64,000 nucleotides of DNA from Microterricola gilva (GTDB lineage: Bacteria; Actinomycetota; Actinomycetes; Actinomycetales; Microbacteriaceae): positions 930,001-994,000 of the forward strand of contig NZ_SHLC01000001.1 in assembly GCF_004217495.1 (NCBI RefSeq), in the 5' to 3' direction. The position numbers were made by a program, and so were the translations under genes. The notes beneath the pieces were generated by a model that was not told the DNA's origin, ran no database searches, and saw nothing but the letters and a program-made list of their open reading frames with translations. Shown here piece after piece: positions 50,626 through 59,346 of this stretch. Within the stretch, counting starts at the first letter, position 1, and every line of letters starts with the position of its first letter.

Positions 50626-53600
50626 TGCCCTCGGCCCTCCGGCGGTTCCTGCGCGCACCTGCGCGGGTGGCCGCCGTGGGGTTGCTCGCGCTGACGATGC
50701 TGGCCGCCTCGCTCGTGCAGGGCGCGGCGGCAGCGGCGCTGCGCCACGGCGTCGACGCCTCGTCGCGCCCGCTCTACGACATCCTGGTGACCGCGGCGGA
50801 TGCCGGGGCGGCGCGACCGACGGTGTTCCCTCCCGGTGCGCTCAGCAGTGCGGTATCCGCGCTGACACAGGACGATGTCGCGGCGATCCGTGCGCTGGAC
50901 GGCGTGGAGGTGGCAGCGCCGATCGGGCACATCGTGCTCCCCAATCTGTGGAGCTCGCAGCTGCGGCTGCGGGCGCCGCTTGATCCGGCGCAGCTCACCC
51001 CGGCAGCAGAGAGCTACCGGGCGACTGTTCGTCTCATCACCGATGACGGGCTGGGGGAGCGGCTGGTCAGCGAGCGAATCTACAACCTTGCGCTGGATCG
51101 CTCGACCGCTCCCACCGCTCTTCCTCCCGAGCCGGACGAAGCGAACTCAACCGACATGTGCCCGATCGGCCCGGTCGCGGTGCCCTGCTCGCTGTTCGGC
51201 TGGAACTCCGGGTCAAGCCGCGCCGTCGCCTGGTTGGAGAACAAGGACTTCACGGGCGGATTCGGGTACCAAGAAGGCGGTGACGTCTGGGTGTCGCTCC
51301 CAGACCCCGTGTTCATCGATCAGTCGGTCACGCTCATCGATCCCGTCGCGGAGGCGGCACTGCTCGGTGGCGCGGCTGCCTTCCTCGAGCCGCTGCGCGA
51401 GCTGGGCGGTGAGCGCAGTCGATCCGTGCAAGAACTCGAGCGGTGGGCCGCGGCATCCGCGACACCGACTCAACGCGTGATTCGGCAGATGGTGGAGGAC
51501 ATCGCTTCCAGTCGCGAGCAAATGCGTTCGACCCCCGCGTACGCGGAGTATGCCCGGCTGATGGTCGAGCAGGGCCTGACACCGCGCGACGAGGATCTGG
51601 CCGGGCCGGAGGCCACGTACATTCCGCTGTTGGTGGCCGATGCACCGGAGCATGCCCCGCTCCGAGCCGAGCTCACGCTGGAAGGTTTTGGGCCGCTCGG
51701 TGATTTTGCCGGCCGCAGCGATCAGGATTTCTATGCTCCGACATTTCCCGATGCGCTCCGCTCCGGCGCGCCGGGAACGCCTCTCGGCACGGTGTCACAG
51801 GATGCGGGGGTGCTGCTCGACGCCTTCGCGCCCGGCACGGTCGACCTGCTGTGGCCGGGTTCCCCGGAGCCCGAGCCGCTGGAACCGGCCTGGGCGCAGG
51901 CGCGCACCATCCAGCTTGGCGATGCACTCGTGGTGGCGCCGAGCACACCGTCGGCGGTGCAACTGCAGCCGGACGGCAGCCGCACCGCCCGCCTTGACGG
52001 GCGTGGCTTCCGCTCGACGCTCGACGTGGCCGGCTCCGACAGCTCCGCCCAGGCCGGTGCCTCGCTTGACTCCGACCCGACAGTGCTCGGTGTCGAGTCT
52101 GTGTTCAGCACGCCGCGCCGCGCGGAGCGAGGAGTGGCCGAGCCGGCCGAGTATCACGCAGGCATCGCCGTCGGTCGCTTCACCGCGGCGGATCTCGACG
52201 GCGTCGCCGAGCTCGCTGCGGGTATTCCGCTCGGCGCATATGACTCGCCCGCTGCCGTTCTGGTGCAGGATGCCGATGGTGCGAAGCGCGCGCCCACGGC
52301 AATCACCCCGGCCCTCGGGGGATTCGGGCTTCTCGGTGCAGAGACCACCGCGTTCGGTGACATCCGCAGCCCCGTCTGGCGCGAGAGCCCGGCGGTCGAC
52401 GCCGTCCGAGTGCGCGCAGCCGGGGTGAGTGATTATGACCCGAGGGGGATCGCCAGCGTCGTCGCCCTCGCTCGGTCAATCGAGGACGCGGGTTACACGG
52501 CGACCGTCGTGGCGGGCAGTCATGCGGACACCGTGCGGGTGACCGTCGACGACTACGCATTCGGCACCATGGATGCCGCGGCCGGCCAGCGCGTGGGGGA
52601 GCTCGGTGTCGTCGAGCAGCGCTGGACCGTTCTCGGGCCCGCCGCCGGGCTCACCAGCGCGGTCGGAACGGGCATGCTGTTGTTGCTGAACACCGTGCTG
52701 CTGGCGGTGCTCGGCCTCCTCGCGCTCACCGAGTTCGGGGCGATTCCTGCTCGACGGCGGGACGCAGCCACGCTGCGGGAACTGGGCTGGCGCCGCTCGC
52801 GCATTGCAGGCTGGTTCGCCGGCGAGCAACTCGTCGGACTGCTGCTCGTCGCAGGCGTCTGTGCGATCGCGCTGGCCGCCGCTCCAGCGCCAGCGGTCGC
52901 AGCACCCGTCGTCGCGGCGGGGGTGGTCGGCGCTGCGCTCATCTGCGTGACCGCGACCGTGCGCGCGACCCGGCCGCGCGAGGCGGGGACGGTGAGCGCC
53001 GAAACACTGGAGCGGTCGTTCGGCGTGGAGTACCGGCCGGAGGCGCGCGTCGTCGGCGGCGCCCTGCACGGCAACGATGCGGGCGATCGTGGCGCGGCAT
53101 CCGCCCCACGTGCGCAGCGCAGGCTGCCGGGCTCGGCCGTCTCCTGGGGGATCCAGCGGGCCTGGCGAAGGCCGGCCGCCGCCCTCCCGATGGCCATCGC
53201 CGTGCTCACCGCCATGGCGACGGTTGCCGCCTTCGCCCTGGCGATGACCGAGATCACGGGCCATAACGCGCAGGCGCAGATGGGCGCGCAGCTCGCCGCG
53301 GTGGCGCCGCAGCTGCTGTTGGCGCTCTGCGGCGCGGGTGTCGCCGCCGTGCTCATTGTGCGCTCGCGCGCGCAGTCCGCTCGGGAGGGGCGCGAACTCC
53401 GCGCCGTGCTGGAGGCGACGGGCTGGCCGAACGAAGAGCGGCGACGGGCGGCGCTCTCCGCGTCGCTGGCGGTGACGCTCGCCAGTGTGCTGCTCGGCAG
53501 CTACCTGCTCTGGTTCGCGCTCGGCGCGCTGGGGGTCGCATCCGAGAACACCATCGTGAGCTCGGCATTGGCCGCGGGCATCGCGGTGGCAGTGCTGCTC

Positions 53601-53678
53601 CTCGTGCCGCTGCCTGCCTGGCGCGGCGCATCCCGCTTCACGAGAAAGGCCGTGGTCCCCGATGGCGATGCTGCTTGA
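50625..53678 (+). CDS. large FtsX-like ABC permease
   Basis: A 1017-residue membrane protein: an N-terminal helix (about 14-40), a roughly 630-residue extracytoplasmic region with MacB-like layout and, from about residue 675, at least six helices in FtsX-like blocks (LTSAVGTGMLLLLNTVLLAV, then GWRRSRIAGWFAGEQLVGLL). The GTG start overlaps the ftsX stop by one base. It is paired with the ATPase at 53662. Such pairs handle lipoproteins, peptides or envelope stress; the substrate is unknown. Confidence 0.82.
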   Translation: MPSALRRFLRAPARVAAVGLLALTMLAASLVQGAAAAALRHGVDASSRPLYDILVTAADAGAARPTVFPPGALSSAVSALTQDDVAAIRALDGVEVAAPIGHIVLPNLWSSQLRLRAPLDPAQLTPAAESYRATVRLITDDGLGERLVSERIYNLALDRSTAPTALPPEPDEANSTDMCPIGPVAVPCSLFGWNSGSSRAVAWLENKDFTGGFGYQEGGDVWVSLPDPVFIDQSVTLIDPVAEAALLGGAAAFLEPLRELGGERSRSVQELERWAAASATPTQRVIRQMVEDIASSREQMRSTPAYAEYARLMVEQGLTPRDEDLAGPEATYIPLLVADAPEHAPLRAELTLEGFGPLGDFAGRSDQDFYAPTFPDALRSGAPGTPLGTVSQDAGVLLDAFAPGTVDLLWPGSPEPEPLEPAWAQARTIQLGDALVVAPSTPSAVQLQPDGSRTARLDGRGFRSTLDVAGSDSSAQAGASLDSDPTVLGVESVFSTPRRAERGVAEPAEYHAGIAVGRFTAADLDGVAELAAGIPLGAYDSPAAVLVQDADGAKRAPTAITPALGGFGLLGAETTAFGDIRSPVWRESPAVDAVRVRAAGVSDYDPRGIASVVALARSIEDAGYTATVVAGSHADTVRVTVDDYAFGTMDAAAGQRVGELGVVEQRWTVLGPAAGLTSAVGTGMLLLLNTVLLAVLGLLALTEFGAIPARRRDAATLRELGWRRSRIAGWFAGEQLVGLLLVAGVCAIALAAAPAPAVAAPVVAAGVVGAALICVTATVRATRPREAGTVSAETLERSFGVEYRPEARVVGGALHGNDAGDRGAASAPRAQRRLPGSAVSWGIQRAWRRPAAALPMAIAVLTAMATVAAFALAMTEITGHNAQAQMGAQLAAVAPQLLLALCGAGVAAVLIVRSRAQSAREGRELRAVLEATGWPNEERRRAALSASLAVTLASVLLGSYLLWFALGALGVASENTIVSSALAAGIAVAVLLLVPLPAWRGASRFTRKAVVPDGDAA

Positions 53679-54315
53679 GCTGAGAGACGTCTCGATCGCC
53701 TTCGCCGGTCGAGCGGATCGCGTGAGCCTCGTCGCCGACCGCCTCGACATCGGGCTGCGGGCCGGTCGCATGCACTGTGTGAGCGGCGCGCCCGGAGCGG
53801 GTAAGACGAGCGTGCTGCGCGTGGCGGCTGGGCTGCTGCGGCCCACCGCAGGCAGCGTGAGCTGGAACGGTGAGGAGCTCGGCACCCTCAGCGAGGACGC
53901 GGTGAGCGGCAGACGCGGTGCGCTGCTCGGCTACGTCGACCAGCAGGGTGCGCTGATCGATGAGCTCAGCGTGCTCGAGAACGTGCTCCTGCCCGCCGTT
54001 CCCCGGCGTGCTGCCGCCGCGCTCGGGCCCCGCGCGCACGCGCTGCTCGGCGAGCTCGGGGTCGGAGAGCTCGCCGCTCTCCGGCCAGCCGAACTCACCG
54101 CAGCCGAACGGACGCGGGTCGCGGTGGCGCGATCGCTGCTGCTCGAGCCACCGCTGCTCGTGCTCGACGAGCCGACGGCCGGCGTGGGGCGGGCCGACGC
54201 CGACGAGCTGATCGCGCTGCTGCTGCGACTGCGTGACGCCGGCACGTCGATCCTGGTGGCCTCACGGGAGCAAGCGCTGATCGATGCAGCAGACCACCGC
54301 TCGACGCTTGGCTGA
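53662..54315 (+). CDS. ABC transporter ATP-binding protein with atypical motifs
   Basis: A 217-residue ATPase partner of the permease (17-bp overlap). Walker A GAPGAGKTS and Walker B LLVLDEPTAGV look intact, but the signature reads ELTAAERTR in place of LSGGQ, and the H-loop region reads LVASREQAL without the conserved His. The enzyme may be slow or have a structural role. The domain is slightly shorter than usual. Confidence 0.82.
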   Translation: MAMLLELRDVSIAFAGRADRVSLVADRLDIGLRAGRMHCVSGAPGAGKTSVLRVAAGLLRPTAGSVSWNGEELGTLSEDAVSGRRGALLGYVDQQGALIDELSVLENVLLPAVPRRAAAALGPRAHALLGELGVGELAALRPAELTAAERTRVAVARSLLLEPPLLVLDEPTAGVGRADADELIALLLRLRDAGTSILVASREQALIDAADHRSTLG

Positions 54316-54420
54316 GCGGCGCAGGCATTGCCGCGGATGCCGGCGCCGCGGCATCCGCTAGACTGAACGGCTGCCCGGCACCTGCCGTGGCATCTCACGA
54401 ACAGACAGAAGGAGCCCGTC

Positions 54421-54897
54421 GTGCCCAGGGAACGTGGCGAGAAGGTCGTGGCCACCAATCGCAAGGCCCGCCACGACTATACGATCGAGGACAGCTACGA
54501 GGCCGGAATGGTGCTCTCCGGCACCGAGGTCAAGTCACTGCGAGCCGGTCGGGCGAGCCTCGTCGACGGCTACGCCTTCATCGAGGGCGGCGAGATCTGG
54601 CTCGATGCCGTGCACATCCCCGAGTACGTCGGCGGCACCTGGACGAACCACCCGCCGCGCCGGAAGCGCAAGCTGCTGCTGCACAAGCAGGAGATCGTCA
54701 AGATCAGCCACAAGACGAAAGAGGGCGGCTACACCCTCATTCCGCTGCAGATTTACTTCAAGGACGGCCGCGCCAAGGTCGAACTGGCCGTCGCGAAGGG
54801 TAAGAAAGAGTACGACAAGCGTCAGGCGCTGCGTGAGCGTCAGGACAAGCGGGAGGCCGACCGGGCCATCTCGAGCCGAAAGAACCTCGGAGAGTAG
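54421..54897 (+). CDS. smpB: SsrA-binding protein SmpB
   Basis: A 158-residue protein that binds tmRNA and carries it to stalled ribosomes. Conserved motifs: [40 protein letters not shown] and the basic C-terminal [20 protein letters not shown] tail that enters the decoding centre. GTG start at 54421. The partner ssrA is 1.6 kb downstream. Confidence 0.96.
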   Translation: MPRERGEKVVATNRKARHDYTIEDSYEAGMVLSGTEVKSLRAGRASLVDGYAFIEGGEIWLDAVHIPEYVGGTWTNHPPRRKRKLLLHKQEIVKISHKTKEGGYTLIPLQIYFKDGRAKVELAVAKGKKEYDKRQALRERQDKREADRAISSRKNLGE

Positions 54898-54900
54898 ACG

Positions 54901-55641
54901 ATGAACCCACAGACACGAATTCCCGTACCCGGAACATTCAATTTTCGTGATGTGGGTGGCTACGCCACACCGGACGGTTTCGTGCGCTCTGGCAAGCTCT
55001 TCCGCTCCGACGGGCTGAGCAAGCTGGGATCGGCAGGCAAGGCGGAGATGACGCGCCTCGGCGTGCGCACGGTGATCGACCTGCGCGACGACTTCGAGGC
55101 CGAGGTCATGCCAGACGACCTCGCCGGGCTCGACGTCGAGGCGGTCAGGCTGCCCGTCTTCGAGGGGTCCGGGGCGTCGCAGGGCGTTGCCGGGGTGAGC
55201 CTCGAGGCGCTGTACGAGAAGATCCTCGGCCAGCACTCGGATGTCGTCGTCGCCGCGCTCCGCGAGATTGCGAGCACGGACAACGGTGTGCTCGTGCACT
55301 GCACGGCGGGCAAGGACCGTACCGGCATCGTCGTGGCGCTCGCACTGCTCGTTGCCGGCGTCGATCGATCCGTCGTCCTGGCCGACTACGCGCGCTCGCA
55401 GACGAACCTCGACGGCGAATGGCTGGACGGCATGCTGGCGTTGATGGCCGCGCACGGCGTCGAGGCGACGCCGGAGCTGCGGGTGCTGATGGGTGGCAGC
55501 CCGCCGGAGGCTTTGGACGGGGCGCTCCGTTTCATCGAGGACGCCCACGGCTCTGTCACGCAGTACCTGCTCGATTCCGGCATGAGCCTGAACGACCTGG
55601 CCGCGCTGCGGTCGGCGCTCGTCGAGCCCAGCGCCGGCTGA
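54901..55641 (+). CDS. tyrosine-protein phosphatase (Y_phosphatase3 type)
   Basis: A 246-residue enzyme with the P-loop HCTAGKDRTG, Cys134 nucleophile and Arg140. It has the family N-terminus (FNFRDVGGYATPDG, then GKLFRSDGLSKL) and VIDLRDD. This family includes phosphatases such as PtpB that act on phosphotyrosine and phosphoinositides; the physiological substrate is unknown. It is 3 bp after smpB. Confidence 0.9.
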   Translation: MNPQTRIPVPGTFNFRDVGGYATPDGFVRSGKLFRSDGLSKLGSAGKAEMTRLGVRTVIDLRDDFEAEVMPDDLAGLDVEAVRLPVFEGSGASQGVAGVSLEALYEKILGQHSDVVVAALREIASTDNGVLVHCTAGKDRTGIVVALALLVAGVDRSVVLADYARSQTNLDGEWLDGMLALMAAHGVEATPELRVLMGGSPPEALDGALRFIEDAHGSVTQYLLDSGMSLNDLAALRSALVEPSAG

Positions 55642-55672
55642 CCGCGCGGGGCGCAGCCGGCCTCGGCGGGCC

Positions 55673-56335
55673 TCAACTCGCGCTGAACCGCGCGTGCACG
55701 GCCGCCGAGACGACGATCTCCTCCGGGCTGAACTGCGCACCTCCGGCCGCACCGCGACTGCGGAGGCTCACGGAGTCGGCCATCGCCATCATCGGCATCG
55801 GGCTGTTCTCATCGCCGAGGAGGCCTGGATCGCTCAGCGCGAGTGGCGTGAGCGATCCGAGCCCGAGGCTCTGCGCGAAGTTCTCGGCTTTGACGAGCGC
55901 CGCCCCGACCGCGAGCTGCTGCGCCTCGTGGGTGAGCTCCCGCGTGGTCTCCTCGTGCAGGGCCCAGTCGATGCCGTGCACGGTGACGCCCTCGCGCAGC
56001 GACGCGGCGCCCAGCCACTCGGAGAGAGCGGCGAAATCGGCGAACGTCGCGGTGACGGATGCCGCAGAGTGGTAGACGACCGGCAGCTGCTCACCGTTCT
56101 GGCTCCACGGCCGCTGGCCCCACACGCGCAGCTGCTCGGTGCTCCACGCGGTTACCGGGCCGCCGTCCGCCAGGAGCGCCGCCAGCTCCTCGCTCACCGC
56201 CCCGTGCAGCTCCGTGCTCGACGCGAGCACCCGCTCGCGGACAGGGCCCTCGAAACCGACGGAAAGCTGTGCCGTCGCGCGCTCGGGGGAGTGCTTGAGC
56301 TCGGCTTCGCCTGAAACGGTGATGATGGTGGGCAC
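55673..56335 (-). CDS. SIMPL-domain (DUF541) protein
   Basis: A 220-residue protein of the SIMPL family with TVSGEAELKHSPERATAQLSV at the N-terminus and ALVKAENFAQSLGLGSLTPL in the second half. No signal peptide is visible, unlike many exported members. The role is unknown. GTG 56335 has GAGAGGA upstream. It is divergent from the tmRNA gene. Confidence 0.85.
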   Translation of the reverse strand: MPTIITVSGEAELKHSPERATAQLSVGFEGPVRERVLASSTELHGAVSEELAALLADGGPVTAWSTEQLRVWGQRPWSQNGEQLPVVYHSAASVTATFADFAALSEWLGAASLREGVTVHGIDWALHEETTRELTHEAQQLAVGAALVKAENFAQSLGLGSLTPLALSDPGLLGDENSPMPMMAMADSVSLRSRGAAGGAQFSPEEIVVSAAVHARFSAS

Positions 56336-56466
56336 GGTTGTCCTCTCGACGATCCCGGCGCCGGAATGTCACGGCTTCGGAATGGATTTCCTTGGGCTGC
56401 TGTTCTAGACTGTAGGGCTGCATGAGGTTCTCGTCTAGGCGGGTGCTCGTGCGGCGTTTGGAAACT

Positions 56467-56893
56467 CAACAGCGTGTGACAACGACCCACTCATGGGGAT
56501 GATCGGTTTCGACATTGCCTGCATGACTGCGAGAAGCGGGTCGAGGATTCAGGGTTATCTCGTAAACGATCTCTGAAAAACAATAAGTGCCAATTCAAAG
56601 CGCACTGACTTCGCCCTCGCTGCCTAAGCGAGCGCACTAAAGAAGTCCGTCAGGCCGGGAATGCTCTCTACCCGGACCCTGGCGCCATTTAGAGAGATTG
56701 CTTCTACATTGAGCCGCGGGGTGTAGAGGGACTCAAACGAAGGCTGGGCTCGTCGGAGTAGGTGCCAGTGGCAAATTCCGGAGCCGAGTAGAACGACTTC
56801 ACTGGATACACCCGTAGAAGGCGCAGAACTACAGCAGTGGACCCGGGTTCAATTCCCGGCATCTCCACCCTTGGTCGTTGTCACACGTTGTTG
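56467..56893 (+). repeat. 21-bp inverted repeat enclosing the tmRNA gene
   Basis: Bases 56467-56487 and 56873-56893 are complementary over 21 pairs with one G-T wobble and flank the mature tmRNA (8 nt 5' and 5 nt 3' away). The transcript could close into a long helix on which the tmRNA sits as a loop, as in rRNA processing stems. This is seen directly in the sequence; processing is inferred. Confidence 0.75.
56495..56867 (+). ncRNA. ssrA: transfer-messenger RNA (tmRNA)
   Basis: A tmRNA of about 373 nt. The tRNA-like ends are GGGGATGATCGG at the 5' side and the T-arm GGACCCGGGTTCAATTCCCGG with ATCTCCA at the 3' side. CCA is not encoded. The tag reading frame starts at GCC 56589 and ends at TAA 56625-56627, giving ANSKRTDFALAA, an actinobacterial-type degradation tag. 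It rescues stalled ribosomes with SmpB. Confidence 0.96.
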
Positions 56894-56901
56894 TCCACGC
56901 G

Positions 56902-56940
56902 AAAGGCCGCCCACAGTGTGAAAACACTGGGGCGGCCTTT
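56902..56940 (+). terminator. tmRNA terminator
   Basis: A hairpin with an outer 10-bp stem (56902-56911 with 56931-56940), an inner CAGTG/CACTG stem and a TGAAAA-containing loop; the 3' side ends in CCTTTCGTG. It lies 35 nt after the tmRNA. Confidence 0.75.
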
Positions 56941-56984
56941 CGTGTGTCCGGATGTCGCTCCGCCGGTTGTGGCTGGGCCGACTG

Positions 56985-57509
56985 TCAGCGCGCGGCGCCG
57001 GCGAGTGACCCGGTGGTCTGAGCCGACGGGTCGTAGATGATGCACGACACCACGCGGTCGCCGGCCTCGGTCCAGCCGATCTCGGTCGGCGTGTAGGGGT
57101 AATAGTCCAGCTGGGACTCTTCGTAGGCGATCCCGGCGAAGGGCGCGAAGGCGCCGTAGCAGATCTCGTCCGCCTTGATCTGGACCTGCTCATCGCCGGG
57201 GAACTCGTCGCCCTCCAGGATGCCCTCGAAATACGCCTCCTCGTCGTGCGGCTCCGCGCACGGGACAACGGGCACGTCGCTCACGGTCTCTGCACCGGCC
57301 TCGTTCAGGCAGTCGCCGACCTTGATGGAGAAGACGTCGGCCTGGCCGCCCTCCGTGATCTCCTGCGTCTCGGCATCGCGGACCGGCTTCTGGCCCGACT
57401 CGAGCACGCCCTGCAGCACCGAGCAGCCGCTCAGGCCGGCGGCGAGGACCGCGGCGGCTGCGACGGCAACCGTGCGGGTGATGATCGTGGTTCGTGTTGA
57501 ATGTTGCAC
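56985..57509 (-). CDS. septum-formation-like lipoprotein
   Basis: A 174-residue lipoprotein with an Ala-rich signal and lipobox LSGC at about 26-29. The exported domain has FSIKVGDCLNEAG and VPVVPCAEPHDEEAYF, the 'GDC ... VPCxxPHxxE' pattern of actinobacterial septum-formation-family domains, with ICYGAFAPFAG and CIIYDPS adding two cysteines. Its job is not known in detail. GGGGGAAG precedes the ATG. Confidence 0.82.
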   Translation of the reverse strand: MQHSTRTTIITRTVAVAAAAVLAAGLSGCSVLQGVLESGQKPVRDAETQEITEGGQADVFSIKVGDCLNEAGAETVSDVPVVPCAEPHDEEAYFEGILEGDEFPGDEQVQIKADEICYGAFAPFAGIAYEESQLDYYPYTPTEIGWTEAGDRVVSCIIYDPSAQTTGSLAGAAR

Positions 57510-57605
57510 TGTGGCTTCCCCCGTAGTTTCATGGCGCGGGGAAAACGTACCCCCCGAACGGGATGCTAGCGCACCACCGTGTCCGGGGAGAAACGCGGGG
57601 AATGC

Positions 57606-58400
57606 TCAGCGAAGAGCGTCGAGTACGGCCTCGTGCAGCAGACCGTTGCTGGCCAGCGCGTTGCCGTGCCAGGGGCCTGGCTCGCCCGTCACCGAGGTGA
57701 ATCGGCCGCCGGCCTCCTCCACGATGGGGACGAGTGCCGCGAGGTCGTACGGCTTCACGTCGAACTCGCCCGCGACGTCGATCAGGCCCTCGGCCAGCAG
57801 CATGTACGACCACATGTCGCCGTAGGCGCGGTCACGCCAGACGGTGCGGGTCAGCGCGATCAGTTTGTCGAGGTAGCCGGCCTCGTCCCACTGGGCGATG
57901 CTGTTGAAGCTGATGGAGGAGTCGCTGAGTTCGCGCACGCCGCTCACGCGGAGCGGGCGCGGCGCTGCGCCGGCCTCCTGGATGAACGCTCCGCCGCCGG
58001 ATGCCGCCCACCAGCGTGACTTCATGGCGGGCGCGCTGACGACACCCAGCACGGGGTGGCCGTCGATGCTCAGCGAGATGAGGGTTGCCCAGACGGGTAC
58101 GCCGCGGAGGAAGTTGGCCGTGCCGTCGATCGGGTCGATGATCCACTGGCGGGTGCTGTCGCCCTCCGTGCCGTACTCCTCGCCCAGGATGCCGTCGGCA
58201 GGGCGGGCCTCGGCGATGCGGGCACGGATCGCGCGCTCGACGGCTTGGTCGGCATCCGTCACGAAACTCCGGTCGGGCTTCGTCGAGATCTCGAGGTCGT
58301 TCGAGCGGAAGCGGGCGAAGGAAATCGCGTCGGCGATGTCGGCGAGTTCCTGGGCGAGAGCGAGGTCGTCGGCCAGGTTGGCAGCTGCGTCAAGGGTCAC
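57606..58400 (-). CDS. hisN: histidinol-phosphatase / inositol-monophosphatase family
   Basis: A 264-residue Mg-dependent phosphatase. Motifs: GEEYG with Glu74-Glu75, IDPIDGTANF (Asp89, Asp92, Gly93, Thr94) and EFDVKPYDLAALVPI, the metal-binding Asp near 218. Of the superfamily, HisN (histidinol phosphate) is the closest match in actinobacteria; inositol monophosphatase activity is possible. The GTG follows TAATGT (minus, 58407-58412) by 6 nt, likely leaderless. Confidence 0.85.
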   Translation of the reverse strand: MTLDAAANLADDLALAQELADIADAISFARFRSNDLEISTKPDRSFVTDADQAVERAIRARIAEARPADGILGEEYGTEGDSTRQWIIDPIDGTANFLRGVPVWATLISLSIDGHPVLGVVSAPAMKSRWWAASGGGAFIQEAGAAPRPLRVSGVRELSDSSISFNSIAQWDEAGYLDKLIALTRTVWRDRAYGDMWSYMLLAEGLIDVAGEFDVKPYDLAALVPIVEEAGGRFTSVTGEPGPWHGNALASNGLLHEAVLDALR

Positions 58401-58524
58401 ACAGTCACATTAGTGGAGGCGTAAGCGGCCCGCGCGACACACCCGGGTGCAGCGGATTCGTCAGCCCCGAAATCTGATGCTATTGTTTTATCTCGGCCCG
58501 GGAAACAGAAACGGGCTGAGATAC

Positions 58525-58600
58525 GCACCTCTAGCTCAATCGGCAGAGCAACTGACTCTTAATCAGTGGGTTCTCGGTTCAAGTCCGAGGGGGTGCACCA
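58525..58600 (+). tRNA. tRNA-Lys (CTT)
   Basis: A 76-nt tRNA with encoded CCA. The acceptor GCACCTC pairs with GGGGTGC, the anticodon loop CTCTTAA gives CTT and the T-arm is TCGGTTCAAGTCCGA. It is the likely attachment gene of the prophage that begins just downstream. Confidence 0.95.
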
Positions 58601-58865
58601 ATCCTGAAACGGTCCCAGCTTCGGCTGGGGCCGTTTTTGCGTTAACGCCCTCTGCCAGCCACTCAAGCGGCTGCCCAATCTCGCGCGCCCAGATCACAAC
58701 CTGGGAGAACGACGGCTCGCGCTCGCCCCGCTCCCACAGGGAGATTGTCGGACGGGACGCACCAACGCGTCGGCCCATCTCGGTCTGATCGATTCCGGCC
58801 ATCTTCCGCCCCCAGCTCAGGCGCTCGCCTAACGGCATTGTCGGGGCAACTGTCATGTTCACCAT
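58563..58865 (-). CDS. XRE-family phage repressor-like regulator
   Basis: A 100-residue frame with an HTH of Cro/CI type (RKMAGIDQTEMGRRVGASRP, then TISLWERGEREPSFSQV). The natural protein probably ends near SGLVHP. Its last residues (LGLEPRTH) and the stop codon come from the antisense of tRNA-Lys, and the ORF also crosses the tRNA terminator, so the C-terminus may be an integration artefact. Two ATGs (58865, 58856) are possible starts. It is divergent from the phage genes, as expected for a lysogeny repressor. Confidence 0.75.
   Translation of the reverse strand: MVNMTVAPTMPLGERLSWGRKMAGIDQTEMGRRVGASRPTISLWERGEREPSFSQVVIWAREIGQPLEWLAEGVNAKTAPAEAGTVSGLVHPLGLEPRTH
58608..58640 (+). terminator. 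terminator after tRNA-Lys
   Basis: A 12-bp stem (58608-58619 with 58624-58635, one G-T pair) with a TTCG loop, followed by TTTGC. It sits inside the 3' end of the convergent XRE frame. Confidence 0.85.
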
Positions 58866-59346
58866 GCGAGCAGCTTACAACGCGCGATGAATACATTCCT
58901 AGACACGCCGCATTCAATCCACAGCTTTATGCACAATGTGGACAACTCTTGCGGTCATGAATACAAAAGGATTCACGAGGGCAAGGTCGCGGCGCACGGC
59001 GCTGCCACTGCCGCGCTCGGCGTTACTGAGTTCGCCTCCGGGAGCACCGGGGGCGAACTCAACACGCCGCAGGTTGAGCCTGCACCCACCGCCGCACATG
59101 GCTGTGAGACCCGCAGAGCTGCACTGCGAACCAACAGTGCCCCGAGCAGACGGGGGAGCGGTAAGTGGTACGACCGGGCGCTCCACTCGACACCCGTCCT
59201 GCACCCGCCTGTCAGTAGCGCGATCGAGAGACGCGCCCACAGACGACCGACGCCCCGGCTCCGCCGAAGCATCGAGTCCTGTGTCCCTTCCGTTCTCGGA
59301 GGGGGCCACACCTCCCTCAACCACCTCACCACCGAAGGATCGGCGA
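58866..59346. promoter_or_regulatory. prophage control region without convincing gene
   Basis: A 481-bp stretch. The first 110 bases are AT-rich for this genome and hold two direct copies of ATGAATACA (about 58886 and 58957) and an inverted repeat TCCACA-N13-TGTGGA (58918-58942), reasonable operators for the divergent repressor. The rest (58970-59346) has open frames on both strands, but their products are Arg/Ser/Pro-rich and low-complexity without protein-like patterns. I call no gene there. Confidence 0.5.

Noticed and set aside
58970-59346. A prophage gene on either strand between the control region and 59347
   Set aside because: Frames exist on both strands, but their products are low-complexity and without start-site support; the start of the next gene is at 59347.
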